DNA of 64,000 nucleotides. Source: Methylobacterium sp. E-005 (GTDB taxonomy: Bacteria > Pseudomonadota > Alphaproteobacteria > Rhizobiales > Beijerinckiaceae). Shown piece by piece: positions 11,226 to 19,650 of this stretch. The translations under genes and the position numbers were made by a program. Numbering within the stretch: the first letter of the stretch is position 1; each line of letters starts with the position of its first letter. Under the pieces are notes generated by a model, which did no database searches, was not told the origin of the DNA, and saw only the letters and a program-made list of their open reading frames with translations. The stretch is from assembly GCF_022829725.1 (NCBI RefSeq), contig NZ_JAKSYG010000240.1:62001-126000 (forward strand). Reading direction: 5' to 3'.

Positions 11226-12101
11226 CTACCGCCCCGGAACACCCGGATCGATCGCCGGCAGCTCGTTCGCCGGCAGACCCGCGCCGGCCTGTGCCTGCAC
11301 GCCGCCGGTCCCCCGCGCGCGGTTGGCGAGCGCCACCGTCAGACGCTCGGCGGTCTCGGGCTGCATCACCGCCAGCACCTCCGCCATCTTGCGCGGGTTC
11401 ATGGCCAGCACGATCGGCACCAGCACGTCGTGGCCGAGCCGATCGAACACCCGGGCGGCGTCCTTGGGCTTCATCGCCTCATACATCGTGACGATGTTCT
11501 TCAGCCCCTGCCTCTCGGCCTCCTCCTTCGCCTTGGCGACCGTCTCGACCTTGTCCTCGGCCTTCTTGAGATCGCCGAGGCCGGTCTCGAGCTTCCGCTC
11601 GGCCTCGCCCAGCATCTTCTCGCGCAGATCCAGCTCGTCGCCCTTCTGGCGCAGGGCGTCGCGCCGGGCGCCGAGCTTTTCGAGGAGCACGCGCTCGGTC
11701 GGCGAGCCCGACCCCTGCGTGGCGGGCGGCGCCTCCGGGGGTTTCTCCGGCGGCGTCTCCGGCGGCTTCTCGGCAGACGCGGCCTTGTCCTCCTTGGCGC
11801 CCACCGATCCCGTGGTGACGGGGTCGGGGATGTCGAAGCCGGTGCGGGCCCGGGCCACCGCCCGTCCGAAATCCGGCAGCGCGCCGCTTTCCGGCAGGCC
11901 GGCCTGCAGGAGGCTCAACAGCTTGAGCACGAGGAGCCCACCGGCCGCCAGCGCCACGGCATCGATGAGGCGCAGCCGCACCGGCCGCGCCGGCCGCACG
12001 GGCTTGGGCGGTGCGCCGCGCCGCGCCGCGCCGGCCTTTCGCAGCTTCTCCTCGGGATCCAGCTTCGGGGGCGGGATCTTGGGGGCCTTGACGCCGGTCA
12101 C
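11226..12101 (-). CDS. MotE-like flagellar motor protein
   Basis: 291 residues: an N-terminal basic and Pro-rich segment, one membrane helix near residues 40-65, a Pro/Glu-rich linker (ETPPEKPPEAPPA), a long coiled coil (about 145-200), then an MgtE-N-like domain (KNIVTMYEAMKPKDAARVF ... AEVLAVMQPETAERL). In rhizobia MotE is the chaperone and stabiliser of the periplasmic motor protein MotC; whether that holds here is inference. The start overlaps the DUF6468 gene stop by 4 nt (ATGA), showing translational coupling as the last gene of the fliL operon. Confidence 0.8.
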   Translation of the reverse strand: MTGVKAPKIPPPKLDPEEKLRKAGAARRGAPPKPVRPARPVRLRLIDAVALAAGGLLVLKLLSLLQAGLPESGALPDFGRAVARARTGFDIPDPVTTGSVGAKEDKAASAEKPPETPPEKPPEAPPATQGSGSPTERVLLEKLGARRDALRQKGDELDLREKMLGEAERKLETGLGDLKKAEDKVETVAKAKEEAERQGLKNIVTMYEAMKPKDAARVFDRLGHDVLVPIVLAMNPRKMAEVLAVMQPETAERLTVALANRARGTGGVQAQAGAGLPANELPAIDPGVPGR

Positions 12102-12592
12102 GCGGCGCGCGCCCGGACGCGGGCCAGCGCGCGCTCGCTCATGGCCAGCGCCGCCGCGGCGGCGGCCCCGAGGCGCTCCCCGTTCGGGCTCATGGGCTCG
12201 GGCCGAGGCCGCGCCGGCTCGGGCTCCGGCTCCTGCCGGGCCGGTTCGACCCGGGCCGGCACCACGCGCATCTGCGCCACGATGGCGCCGATCCGGGCCA
12301 CCACCGCCTCGCCGGCCTCGACCTGCTCGGTCAATTCGGCGCTGCGGGCGCTAGCGGCCTCCAGGCGGGCATTCAGGGTGCGGTTGGCTTCGTCGATGGC
12401 GGCGCGCAGGCCCGCGATGGCCCGCTCGGCGGTGCCGGTGGCCACCATCAGATCGCCGATCGTCTGCCGGAGCGCCGCCTCGTCGCCCTTCATCTGGCCG
12501 ATCCGGCGCGAGAGCCGCAGGGAGGTGACGATGGTGGCCGCCAGCAGGACCGCCACCAGGATGTCGGCCGCGAGGGTGACGAAGAGACTCAT
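12098..12592 (-). CDS. DUF6468 flagellar-cluster membrane protein
   Basis: 164 residues: a single N-terminal membrane helix (LAADILVAVLLAATIVTSLRL), a coiled coil from about 35 to 110 (RRIGQMKGDEAALRQTIGDL onward) and a Pro/Glu/Arg-rich tail. DUF6468 proteins are found next to fliM and motE in many alphaproteobacteria; their molecular role is not established. The topology suggests an inner-membrane anchored cytoplasmic rod close to the motor. It starts 19 nt after fliM and overlaps motE by 4 nt. Confidence 0.75.
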   Translation of the reverse strand: MSLFVTLAADILVAVLLAATIVTSLRLSRRIGQMKGDEAALRQTIGDLMVATGTAERAIAGLRAAIDEANRTLNARLEAASARSAELTEQVEAGEAVVARIGAIVAQMRVVPARVEPARQEPEPEPARPRPEPMSPNGERLGAAAAAALAMSERALARVRARAA

Positions 12593-12611
12593 GACGGGAC
12601 CCTCAACGACC

Positions 12612-13826
12612 CTAGTTGTCCGACCGGTTGTTCATCGAGGCCTCGTAGGCCTGGATCGTCGTGCGCGAGCGCCGCAGCGGCCGGGTGACCTGCACGGCAA
12701 TGTGGCCGTCGACCCGGCCGATCCGCCCCTGCGTCAGCGCCCAGTCGCCACAGCGCACGGTGATGAGGTCCGACGGTTTGGCGTCGAACATCAGCGTCTC
12801 GCCGACCTTCAGGCTCATGACCTGCTTCAGCGGCAGCATCATCTCGTGCAGCACCGCCTCCATGGTCACGTCGGCCTGCCAGATCTCGGTGGCGAGGTGC
12901 CCCTCCCAGACGTGGTCGCGGCCGAGCTTCTCGCCCATGAAGCTCTGGGTGAGCAGTTCCCGGATCGGCTCGATCGTGGCGTAGGGGAACAGGATCTGCA
13001 GCATGCCGCCGCGCCCGTCGACGTCGAGGCGCAGGCTGATCAGGATCGCGGCATTGCCCGGCCGGGTGATCGTGGCGAAGCGCGGATTGGTCTCGATCCG
13101 GTCGATCCCGAAGCTCACCGGCGAGAGCGGCTGGAACGACATCTCCAGATCGCCCAGCACGATCTCCACGAGGCGGCGCACCAGCGTCATCTCGATGGCG
13201 GTGAACGGCCGCCCGTCGAGGCGGCTCGATGTGCCGCCGCGCTTGCCGCCGAGCAGCAGGTCGAAGGTCGCGTAGGCGAGGTTCGAATCGACCGTGACGA
13301 GGCCGGAATTCTCCCACTGCTCGGCCCGGAATACGCCGAGCAAAGTCGGCAGCGGGATCGCGTTCAGGTAGTCGCCGAAGCGCACCGAGGTGATGTTGTC
13401 GAGGGTCACCTCGACGTTGTCCTGGAACAGGTTGCGCAGGGAGGTCGACAGCAACCGGATCATCCGGTCGAAGACGATCTCCAGCATCGGCAGGCGTTCG
13501 TACTGGACGACGCCCGAATCGACGATGGCCTGCACGCCCCCGGCCCCCGAGGCCGAGAGCTCGCGCATGGAGAAGCCAAGGACGCCGTCGATCTCGTCCT
13601 GGTTCAGCACCCGGTCGTTGCCGGCGAGTTCGGGGAGGTTGTCGCTCTCCCCGTCCTCGATCATCGTCGCCCATTCGGCGGCGACGTCACCCGCGTTGCG
13701 CGTGGTCCCCTGCTCGGCGAGCGCCGCGCCCCACTCCTCGGCGAGGGTGGAATCGCCGCCCTCGGCGCCCTGTTCCAGCAGGGCCGCGGACCAGTCGTCT
13801 TCCGGGAGTTCGTCCTCGGGATCCAT
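12612..13826 (-). CDS. fliM: Flagellar motor switch protein FliM
   Basis: 404 residues, longer than the usual 320-340. FliM forms the middle of the cytoplasmic C-ring, binds CheY-P through its N-terminal peptide and sets rotation direction. The CheY-binding type motif LNQDEIDGVLGF is at residues 74-85, not at the very N-terminus. Before it are three Trp-centred repeats (DDWSAALLEQG, EEWGAALAEQG, AEWATMIEDGE) with Trp at 12, 32 and 52. The middle CheC-like domain (about 120-300, including a TSSRLDGRPFTAIEM segment) and the C-terminal SpoA domain (about 315-390) follow. No fliN is adjacent. Confidence 0.95.
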   Translation of the reverse strand: MDPEDELPEDDWSAALLEQGAEGGDSTLAEEWGAALAEQGTTRNAGDVAAEWATMIEDGESDNLPELAGNDRVLNQDEIDGVLGFSMRELSASGAGGVQAIVDSGVVQYERLPMLEIVFDRMIRLLSTSLRNLFQDNVEVTLDNITSVRFGDYLNAIPLPTLLGVFRAEQWENSGLVTVDSNLAYATFDLLLGGKRGGTSSRLDGRPFTAIEMTLVRRLVEIVLGDLEMSFQPLSPVSFGIDRIETNPRFATITRPGNAAILISLRLDVDGRGGMLQILFPYATIEPIRELLTQSFMGEKLGRDHVWEGHLATEIWQADVTMEAVLHEMMLPLKQVMSLKVGETLMFDAKPSDLITVRCGDWALTQGRIGRVDGHIAVQVTRPLRRSRTTIQAYEASMNNRSDN

Positions 13827-13863
13827 CAGAGGCGCGCCGTGACGATGACGGGACGGGGAAGGG

Positions 13864-14421
13864 TCATTGGACGATCACGTCCTTGAACAGCACGGCCTCG
13901 ACCCGGGCCGGATAGAGGGCGATGTTGACCCGGCGCAGCAATTCCTCGCGCAGCCGGAACAGGCCCAGCGAGCTGGTCAAATCGCTGGGGCGCAGCTCGC
14001 GCATGTAAACCTGCAGCGCATCCTCGACGCGCGGCATGAGGGGTTTCACCTCCTCCTCGACCTTGGCGTCCTTCAGTTCGAGGGCGAGCCGCACCTTGGC
14101 ATACTTGATCTTGTCCTGTGGCAGATCGGGGCTGAGGTTCAGCATCATCTCGCGGACATCGACGAACACCACCGGCTTCTTGGCATCCGAGCCGGCTTTG
14201 TCGCCGCCCCCGCCATGCCCGCCGCCGTGAGAATCTGCGGCGGCCTCCGCGCCGTCGCCGTGTCCGCCGCCACGGCCCATTATCAGGAAGGCGCCACCGC
14301 CGCCGCCCAGCACCAGAACCGCGGCGGCAACGATGATCATGAGCTTCTTCTTGCCCTTCGGGGCGGCATCAGCTCCGGCCTCGCCCTCCTCGGCAGAGGC
14401 CTTCTTGGGCGTCTTGGCCAT
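13864..14421 (-). CDS. fliL: Flagellar basal-body protein FliL
   Basis: 185 residues: a basic Lys/Ala-rich cytoplasmic start, a membrane helix at about 27-50 (LMIIVAAAVLVLGGGGGAFLIM), a Gly/His-rich linker (about 52-78, with GGGHGGGGDK) and the FliL stomatin-like periplasmic domain ending VEAVLFKDVIVQ. FliL rings surround the stator and help torque generation. It is the first gene of the minus-strand flagellar operon and begins 62 nt from the CtrA-like site. The His/Gly linker is unusually rich and could bind metal; that is speculative. Confidence 0.93.
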   Translation of the reverse strand: MAKTPKKASAEEGEAGADAAPKGKKKLMIIVAAAVLVLGGGGGAFLIMGRGGGHGDGAEAAADSHGGGHGGGGDKAGSDAKKPVVFVDVREMMLNLSPDLPQDKIKYAKVRLALELKDAKVEEEVKPLMPRVEDALQVYMRELRPSDLTSSLGLFRLREELLRRVNIALYPARVEAVLFKDVIVQ

Positions 14422-14482
14422 GGAATAATGCTCTCTCGCGGATATCCGCGTTCGGGTACGTCCCGATATCGGAGCATCACGG

Positions 14483-14497
14483 TTAACGCGCCGTTAA
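14483..14497. promoter_or_regulatory. CtrA-type binding site (TTAA-N7-TTAA)
   Basis: TTAACGCGCCGTTAA fits the CtrA full-site consensus TTAA-N7-TTAA exactly. It lies 62 bp upstream of fliL and 178 bp upstream of flgF in the shared divergent region. TTAA is rare in DNA this GC-rich, so two copies at the exact spacing are unlikely by chance. In Caulobacter CtrA drives early flagellar operons; the same control here is inference. It may serve one or both promoters. Confidence 0.75.
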
Positions 14498-14674
14498 GCC
14501 GGCAATTCCTGCCGGGCGAGGTTTGCCGTGGCGCATCCACAGCCTCCCGGCAGGGCAACGGAATTCCTACGTAGATCATTCAAATGTTTGATAAAATTTG
14601 CTCCGGCATCGCTGGCACGGCGCATGCTGAATGGATCGTTGCCGCCACCGCGGCGGCGAGTCCCAGAGTTCACG

Positions 14675-15415
14675 ATGCAGAATGCCCTCTTCATCGGCGT
14701 GTCGAGCCAAATGGCGCTCCAGCGCGAGCTGGACGTGATCGCCAACAACATGGCGAACGTCTCGACCAACGGCTTCAAGTCCCGCAGCAGCCGCTTCCAG
14801 GAATACCTGATGCCGGTGGCGAGCGCGGATTCCTTCGCCCGGCCGGACCGGCGCCTCTCCTACGTCATCGACCAGGGCACCACCCTCGACCTCGGCCAGG
14901 GTCCGATCGAGCAGACCGGCAACCCGCTCAACGTCGCCGTCAAGGGCTCGGCCTTCATCGCCGTGCAGACGCCCCAGGGCGAGCGCTACACCCGCAACGG
15001 CGCCTTCGAGGTCAACCCGCAGGGCACGCTGGTGACCAGCGACGGCTATCCGGTGGCGGGCGACGGCGGCCCGATCTCGATCAACGCGCAGGAGACCGGG
15101 CTCGCGATCGGCACCGACGGCACGGTCTCGACCAATCTCGGCATCCGCGGCCGGATCAAGCTCGTGACCTTTGCCAACCCGCAGGCGCTCACCAACGAGG
15201 GCGGCAACCTCTACGCCGCGCAGGAGGCCGGCCGCCCGGCCGGTCTCGAAGGCCGCCTGGAATCCGGGGCCCTGGAGCGCTCCAACGTCCGCCCGGTGAT
15301 CGAGATGACCCGGCTGATGGACGTGAACCGCACCTACACCATGGTGTCGAGCATGATCTCGCGCCTCGACGAATTGCGGGGCTCGGCGATCAGCCGCCTC
15401 GCCAACGTCGCGTAA
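14675..15415 (+). CDS. flgF: Flagellar basal-body rod protein FlgF
   Basis: 246 residues. FlgF forms part of the proximal rod. The rod/hook N-terminal signature is clear (MQNALFIGVSSQMALQRELD ... IANNMANVSTNGFKS), as are the central FlgE/F/G-type domain and the C-terminal Flg_bbr segment (MTRLMDVNRTYTMVSSMI). The ATG at 14675 was chosen because rod proteins begin right at this helix; the frame is open further upstream without a homologous sequence. It is the first gene of flgF-flgG-flgA-flgH and is divergent from fliL. Confidence 0.94.
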   Translation: MQNALFIGVSSQMALQRELDVIANNMANVSTNGFKSRSSRFQEYLMPVASADSFARPDRRLSYVIDQGTTLDLGQGPIEQTGNPLNVAVKGSAFIAVQTPQGERYTRNGAFEVNPQGTLVTSDGYPVAGDGGPISINAQETGLAIGTDGTVSTNLGIRGRIKLVTFANPQALTNEGGNLYAAQEAGRPAGLEGRLESGALERSNVRPVIEMTRLMDVNRTYTMVSSMISRLDELRGSAISRLANVA

Positions 15416-15428
15416 GGGGGCCTAGGCG

Positions 15429-16220
15429 ATGCGTGCCCTCTACTCCGCCGCCACCGGCATGGCGGCCCAGGAACTGAACGTCCAGGTCATCTCCAACAAC
15501 ATCGCGAACCTGCGCACCACCGGCTACAAGCGTCAGCAGGTGCATTTCCAGGATCTGCTCTACCAGAACCTGCGCCGGGCCGGCTCCTCGACCTCCGAGC
15601 AGAACACGCAGCTCCCCGCCGGGCTGGCGATCGGCTCGGGCGTGAAGACGACCTCCACCGCCCGGGTGATGTCGCAGGGCACGCTCACCTCGACCGAGAA
15701 GGATTACGACGTCGCCATCCGCGGCGAGGGCTTCTTCCGGGTGACGATGCCGGACGGGCGCACCGGCTATACCCGGGACGGCTCCTTCGACCTCTCGGCC
15801 ACGGGCCAGCTCGTCACCCGCGACGGCTACCTGCTCGATCCGGCCATCGCCGTGCCGCAGACCGCGACCTCGGTGACGATCAGCGCCACCGGCGCCGTGC
15901 AGGCGACGCTGCCGGGCCAGACGGCGCCGCAATCGCTCGGCCAGTTCCAGCTCTCGCGCTTCGTCAACAAGGTCGGCCTCGAATCGATCGGCGACAACCT
16001 GTTCGTGGAGACCGCGGCCTCCGGCCCGGCGATCAGCGCGCTGCCGGGGTCCGAGGGCTTCGGCAATCTCCAGCAGAGCTACCTCGAGGAGGCCAACGTG
16101 AATGCCGTCACCGAGATCTCGTCGCTGATCGCGGCGCAGCGCGCCTACGAGATGAACTCGAAGGTCGTCACCGCCGCCGACCAGATGCTCTCCACCGCCT
16201 CGCAGATGTTCCGCAGCTAA
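15429..16220 (+). CDS. flgG: Flagellar distal rod protein FlgG
   Basis: 263 residues, close to the 260-residue norm for FlgG, the distal rod protein that passes through the P and L rings. The N-terminus MRALYSAATGMAAQELNVQ with ISNNIANLRTTGYKR and the C-terminus SYLEEANVNAVTEISSLI are diagnostic. The start is 13 nt after flgF, with a GGGGG-rich ribosome binding region overlapping the flgF stop. Confidence 0.96.
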   Translation: MRALYSAATGMAAQELNVQVISNNIANLRTTGYKRQQVHFQDLLYQNLRRAGSSTSEQNTQLPAGLAIGSGVKTTSTARVMSQGTLTSTEKDYDVAIRGEGFFRVTMPDGRTGYTRDGSFDLSATGQLVTRDGYLLDPAIAVPQTATSVTISATGAVQATLPGQTAPQSLGQFQLSRFVNKVGLESIGDNLFVETAASGPAISALPGSEGFGNLQQSYLEEANVNAVTEISSLIAAQRAYEMNSKVVTAADQMLSTASQMFRS

Positions 16221-16243
16221 GCGCGCCGCTGAGATTTCCGACG

Positions 16244-17380
16244 ATGTATGCCGGCATGCACCCAGACTCCGCCTTCGAAGCCTCCATCCTGCCGCTCGTC
16301 AGCACGGCGGCGGACGAGAGCGACCTCAGCCCGATCGTCCGCCGGCCCCGGCCGCGGGTGGCGCCCCTCGGCATGGCCGTGGTGCTCCGCACGGTCCTGG
16401 CCGTGCTGGCCTTCGCGACGCTCGGCGCGCTGGCGATCCCCGCCATGGCCCGGGCCGAGGGCTTGCGCCTGCGTGGCGACGTGACCGCCCGCGGCGACGT
16501 GCTGACGCTGGCCGACCTCGTCGAGGGGGCACCGACGGCGCTGGCCGCGCGGCCTCTGTTCCGCGCGCCCGCCCTGGGGGCGACCGGGACGATCCAGAGT
16601 CGCCGGATCGTCGAGGCCGCCGCCGCCCTCGGCCTCTCCGACCTGGAGACCGGCGGCCGGATGCAGATCGCCGTGCAGCGGGCCGCCCGCCGCATCGGCG
16701 CACCGGAGATCGAGGCCGCGCTCAAGCGGGGGCTGGAGAGCGGCTACGGCCTCGATCCGCGCAACGTCGCAGTCCGGTTCGACGGCGACGGGCCGATCCT
16801 GCTGGCGCCGGTCGATCTTCAGGGTCAGGCCGCCGCCCTCGATCTGACCTACGACCCGCGCTCCCGCCGGGTCGCCGGCCTCGTCAGCCTCGGCGAGCGC
16901 CAAGCGTCGCTGCGCGTCTCCGGTGTGGTTCTCGAGATGCGCGAGGTGGCGGTGCTCGCCCGCAACCTCGACCGGGGCGAGGCGCTGAAGGAGGGGGATT
17001 TCGCCCTGGAACGCCGGCCGCGCGACTCCGTGCCCGCGGATGCGCAGGCGAGCACCAGCGCCGTCGGCGAGGTCGCCCAGCACGTCCTGGCGGCCGGGAC
17101 GGTGCTCCGGATCAGCGACACGGCCCCGCCCGAACTCGTCGCCCGGGGCGAGAGCGTGACCATCGTGTACGAGACGCCGAGCATCAGCCTCGCCATGCGC
17201 GGCCTCGCCAATCAGGCCGGCCGCCTCGGCGCCGTGGTTAACGTCGTCAACACCGCCTCGCAGAAGGTCCTGCAGGCGACCGTGATCGGCCCCGGCCGGG
17301 TCTCGGTGGGCCCCGGCCCCGCGACCCAGCAGCAGGCGGCTGCCACCGCCCCGCTCCAGGCGACCGCGTCCCTGCGCTGA
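16244..17380 (+). CDS. flgA: Flagellar P-ring assembly chaperone FlgA
   Basis: 378 residues from the ATG at 16244. FlgA is a periplasmic chaperone for P-ring (FlgI) assembly. The C-terminal SAF domain runs about 230-360 (VLARNLDRGEALKEGDF ... VTIVYETPSISLAMRG). The signal peptide (AVVLRTVLAVLAFATLGALA) begins only at residue 44, so the real start may be the ATG at 16373 (335 residues); neither site has a strong ribosome binding site. It follows flgG by 23 bp. Confidence 0.9.
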   Translation: MYAGMHPDSAFEASILPLVSTAADESDLSPIVRRPRPRVAPLGMAVVLRTVLAVLAFATLGALAIPAMARAEGLRLRGDVTARGDVLTLADLVEGAPTALAARPLFRAPALGATGTIQSRRIVEAAAALGLSDLETGGRMQIAVQRAARRIGAPEIEAALKRGLESGYGLDPRNVAVRFDGDGPILLAPVDLQGQAAALDLTYDPRSRRVAGLVSLGERQASLRVSGVVLEMREVAVLARNLDRGEALKEGDFALERRPRDSVPADAQASTSAVGEVAQHVLAAGTVLRISDTAPPELVARGESVTIVYETPSISLAMRGLANQAGRLGAVVNVVNTASQKVLQATVIGPGRVSVGPGPATQQQAAATAPLQATASLR

Positions 17381-17413
17381 TCGCCCGTTCCGCCCGTGTT
17401 CAAGAGTATCCCG

Positions 17414-18163
17414 ATGCCCCCTCGCACCGCCCTGAAGCCGCTCGCCGCCGCGCTGATCGCCGGTGCGCTCGGCGCCTGCAACACCGCGGACCGGCTCTCG
17501 CAGGTCGGCGCGACCCCGGCGCTCTCGGCGATCGAGGACCCGACCACGCAGCCGGGCTACAAGCCGGTGCGGATGCCGATGCCCGACGTGCAGCCGGTCT
17601 CCTACGCGCCGAACTCGCTCTGGCGCACCGGCTCGCGCGCCTTCTTCAAGGACCAGCGCGCCGCCCGGCTCGGCGACATCCTGACCGTCAAGGTCAACGT
17701 CACCGACCAGGCCAACATCAGCAACGAGACGAAGCGAAGCCGCGCCAACACCGAGAGCTTCGGCCTGCCGAACGCCCTGGGGCTGGAGAACAATGCGGTC
17801 GGCAAGTCGTTCGGCGTGGGCAGCACGGCGCTGCTCGCCGCCACCTCGGCGACCGCCAATGACGGGGCCGGCTCGGTTCAGCGCGCCGAGACCGTGACGA
17901 CCAACGTCGCCGCCGTGGTCACCCAGGTGCTGCCCAACGGCAACCTCGTGGTCGAGGGCAAGCAGGAGATCCGGGTCAATTTTGAGATCCGCGAGATGGT
18001 GGTGGCCGGCGTGGTCCGCCCGGAGGACATCGAATCCGACAACACCATCGATTCGGCCAAGATCGCCCAGGCCCGGATCGCCTATGGTGGCCGCGGGCAG
18101 ATCACCGACGTGCAGCAGCCGCGCTACGGCCAGCAGATCGTGGATATTCTGCTGCCGTTCTGA
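17414..18163 (+). CDS. flgH: Flagellar L-ring lipoprotein FlgH
   Basis: 249 residues. FlgH forms the outer-membrane L ring. It has a lipoprotein signal MPPRTALKPLAAALIAGALG followed by the lipid-modified Cys22, then the FlgH domain (SLWRTGSRAFFKDQRAARL, GDILTVKVNV, LPNGNLVVEGKQEI). The ATG at 17414 has AAGAG 7 nt upstream; an in-frame GTG at 17396 would add six residues but lacks a ribosome binding site. It is the last gene of the plus-strand flagellar operon; flgI and later genes are not here. Confidence 0.95.
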   Translation: MPPRTALKPLAAALIAGALGACNTADRLSQVGATPALSAIEDPTTQPGYKPVRMPMPDVQPVSYAPNSLWRTGSRAFFKDQRAARLGDILTVKVNVTDQANISNETKRSRANTESFGLPNALGLENNAVGKSFGVGSTALLAATSATANDGAGSVQRAETVTTNVAAVVTQVLPNGNLVVEGKQEIRVNFEIREMVVAGVVRPEDIESDNTIDSAKIAQARIAYGGRGQITDVQQPRYGQQIVDILLPF

Positions 18164-18235
18164 TGCAGGGCCATTCGCGCGTCGTGCTGTAACGCGCGCC
18201 GCGGCCTTGCGCGATCCCGGAACGAGGCGCGGCCC

Positions 18236-19543
18236 TCAGCCCGCCTCCTCCGGCTCCGGCCCGCGGGTCACGTCGAGGCCCGAGCCGGCGCCCTCGGGCG
18301 GCCCGACCTTCACCGGGGCACTGGTGCGGGCGGATTCGTAGATCGCCTCCATCAGCACCTGATCCTGCAACCCCTCCTCGCCGGGGGTGCGCGGGCGCAG
18401 GTTCTCCTGAACGCAGCGGGAAAAGTGGTCCATCTCCAGGGCGAACTGGTTCTTCGGGCTCAGGATGCGCTCGTCCCGGGCCGCGTTCTTGCCGTCGCGG
18501 TGGCCAACGAACAGCCGCTGGCCCTGATAGGCGAAGGCGTTCTGCAGATCGATGGAGGCGTTGCTCGTGTGCAGGGTCAGGCTGCGGGCTTCATAGACGC
18601 CGTAGCTCGACTGGCATTGCGCGATCACGCCCGAGGGGAAGCGCATCGTAAAGCTCACCGTCTCCTCGACCTCGCGGTACTTCGGATCATCGGGCGGCGA
18701 GTGGATCTGCGCCTGGATCTGGTCGGGCTCCTCGCCCAGCACGGCCCGGGTGGTGTTGAGGCAGTAGAGCCCGATATCCGGTAGCGAGCCGCCGCCCGAA
18801 AGCGCCTTGCGCAGGCGCCACTGCTCCGGCAGGCCGGTGGTCTGGCCGTTGAAGGCCTGGATCAGCTTCGGCTTGCCGAACTCGCCGGTGCGGGCGAGCC
18901 GGATCACCGCGCGATTGTGCGGCTCGTACTGGCAGCGATAGGCGATCATCAGCTTGACGTTGGCCTTGGCGCAGGCCGCGATCATGTCGCGGCATTCCTG
19001 GGAGGAGACCGCCATCGGCTTCTCGCAGAGCACCTGCTTGCCGGCGGAAGCGGCTGCCAGGACATTGTCGCGATGCACGCCGTTCGGCGTCACCACGTAG
19101 ACCGCCTGGACCTCCGGGTTGGCCTTGAGCCGATCCCATTCGTCGTAGCCGTAGACTGCGTCGTCCGGCAGGCCGTACTGGCGCGCCACGAGCTTGGCCT
19201 TGTCGGGGGAGCCCGACATCACCGCGGCGAGCCGCGAGCGCTTGGCCTCGCCGAAGGCGGGAAGAATCTCGTCGAGGCTCAGGCGTCCGAGACCCACGAC
19301 GCAGTAGCCCACGCGCTGGCCCGGGGGCTGCGGGGCGGGGGTCGGTGCCGGCGGACGGTCGCCCGAGCCCCGCCAGTTCGGGAACATCACCCGGCCGCCC
19401 TGGACCGCGCCGGTATCGGCCGGGACCGCGGGCGGTGCCGGCGGGGCCGCCTGGGCGCCGTTGCCGCCGATCGCCGCGCCCGCCAGGGCGCTGCCGGCGG
19501 CCAGAAGGGTACGTCGAGAGAGCCGTGTATCGTCGTCCGCCAT
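18236..19543 (-). CDS. Tat-exported Gfo/Idh/MocA family oxidoreductase
   Basis: 435 residues. The N-terminus has a twin-arginine signal (SRRTLLAAGSALAGAA), then a Pro/Ala-rich linker to about residue 95. The NAD(P)-binding fold starts at VGYCVVGLGRLSLDEILPAF and includes the catalytic-lysine motif CEKPMAV; the C-terminal GFO_IDH_MocA domain follows. It resembles glucose-fructose oxidoreductase of Zymomonas, which is also Tat-exported with bound cofactor. The substrate is likely a sugar or polyol (inference). The same frame stays open far upstream, but that portion is antisense-like and lacks homology. Confidence 0.88.
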   Translation of the reverse strand: MADDDTRLSRRTLLAAGSALAGAAIGGNGAQAAPPAPPAVPADTGAVQGGRVMFPNWRGSGDRPPAPTPAPQPPGQRVGYCVVGLGRLSLDEILPAFGEAKRSRLAAVMSGSPDKAKLVARQYGLPDDAVYGYDEWDRLKANPEVQAVYVVTPNGVHRDNVLAAASAGKQVLCEKPMAVSSQECRDMIAACAKANVKLMIAYRCQYEPHNRAVIRLARTGEFGKPKLIQAFNGQTTGLPEQWRLRKALSGGGSLPDIGLYCLNTTRAVLGEEPDQIQAQIHSPPDDPKYREVEETVSFTMRFPSGVIAQCQSSYGVYEARSLTLHTSNASIDLQNAFAYQGQRLFVGHRDGKNAARDERILSPKNQFALEMDHFSRCVQENLRPRTPGEEGLQDQVLMEAIYESARTSAPVKVGPPEGAGSGLDVTRGPEPEEAG

Positions 19544-19650
19544 GGGCCTCGCCGTGTCGCTGATCGGAGGTGCGGCGCCGGAGGAGGGGCCGTCCGCCCC
19601 ATCAACGCCGCCGGGCGCCGGGCTGTTTCCGGACTCGCCCGGTCGCATCG

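Noticed and set aside
10884-13886. A 1000-codon open frame on the plus strand across the fliM/motE region
   Set aside because: It is antisense to well-recognised flagellar genes; long antisense frames are common at this GC content and its translation is rich in Arg, His and Pro with no domain.
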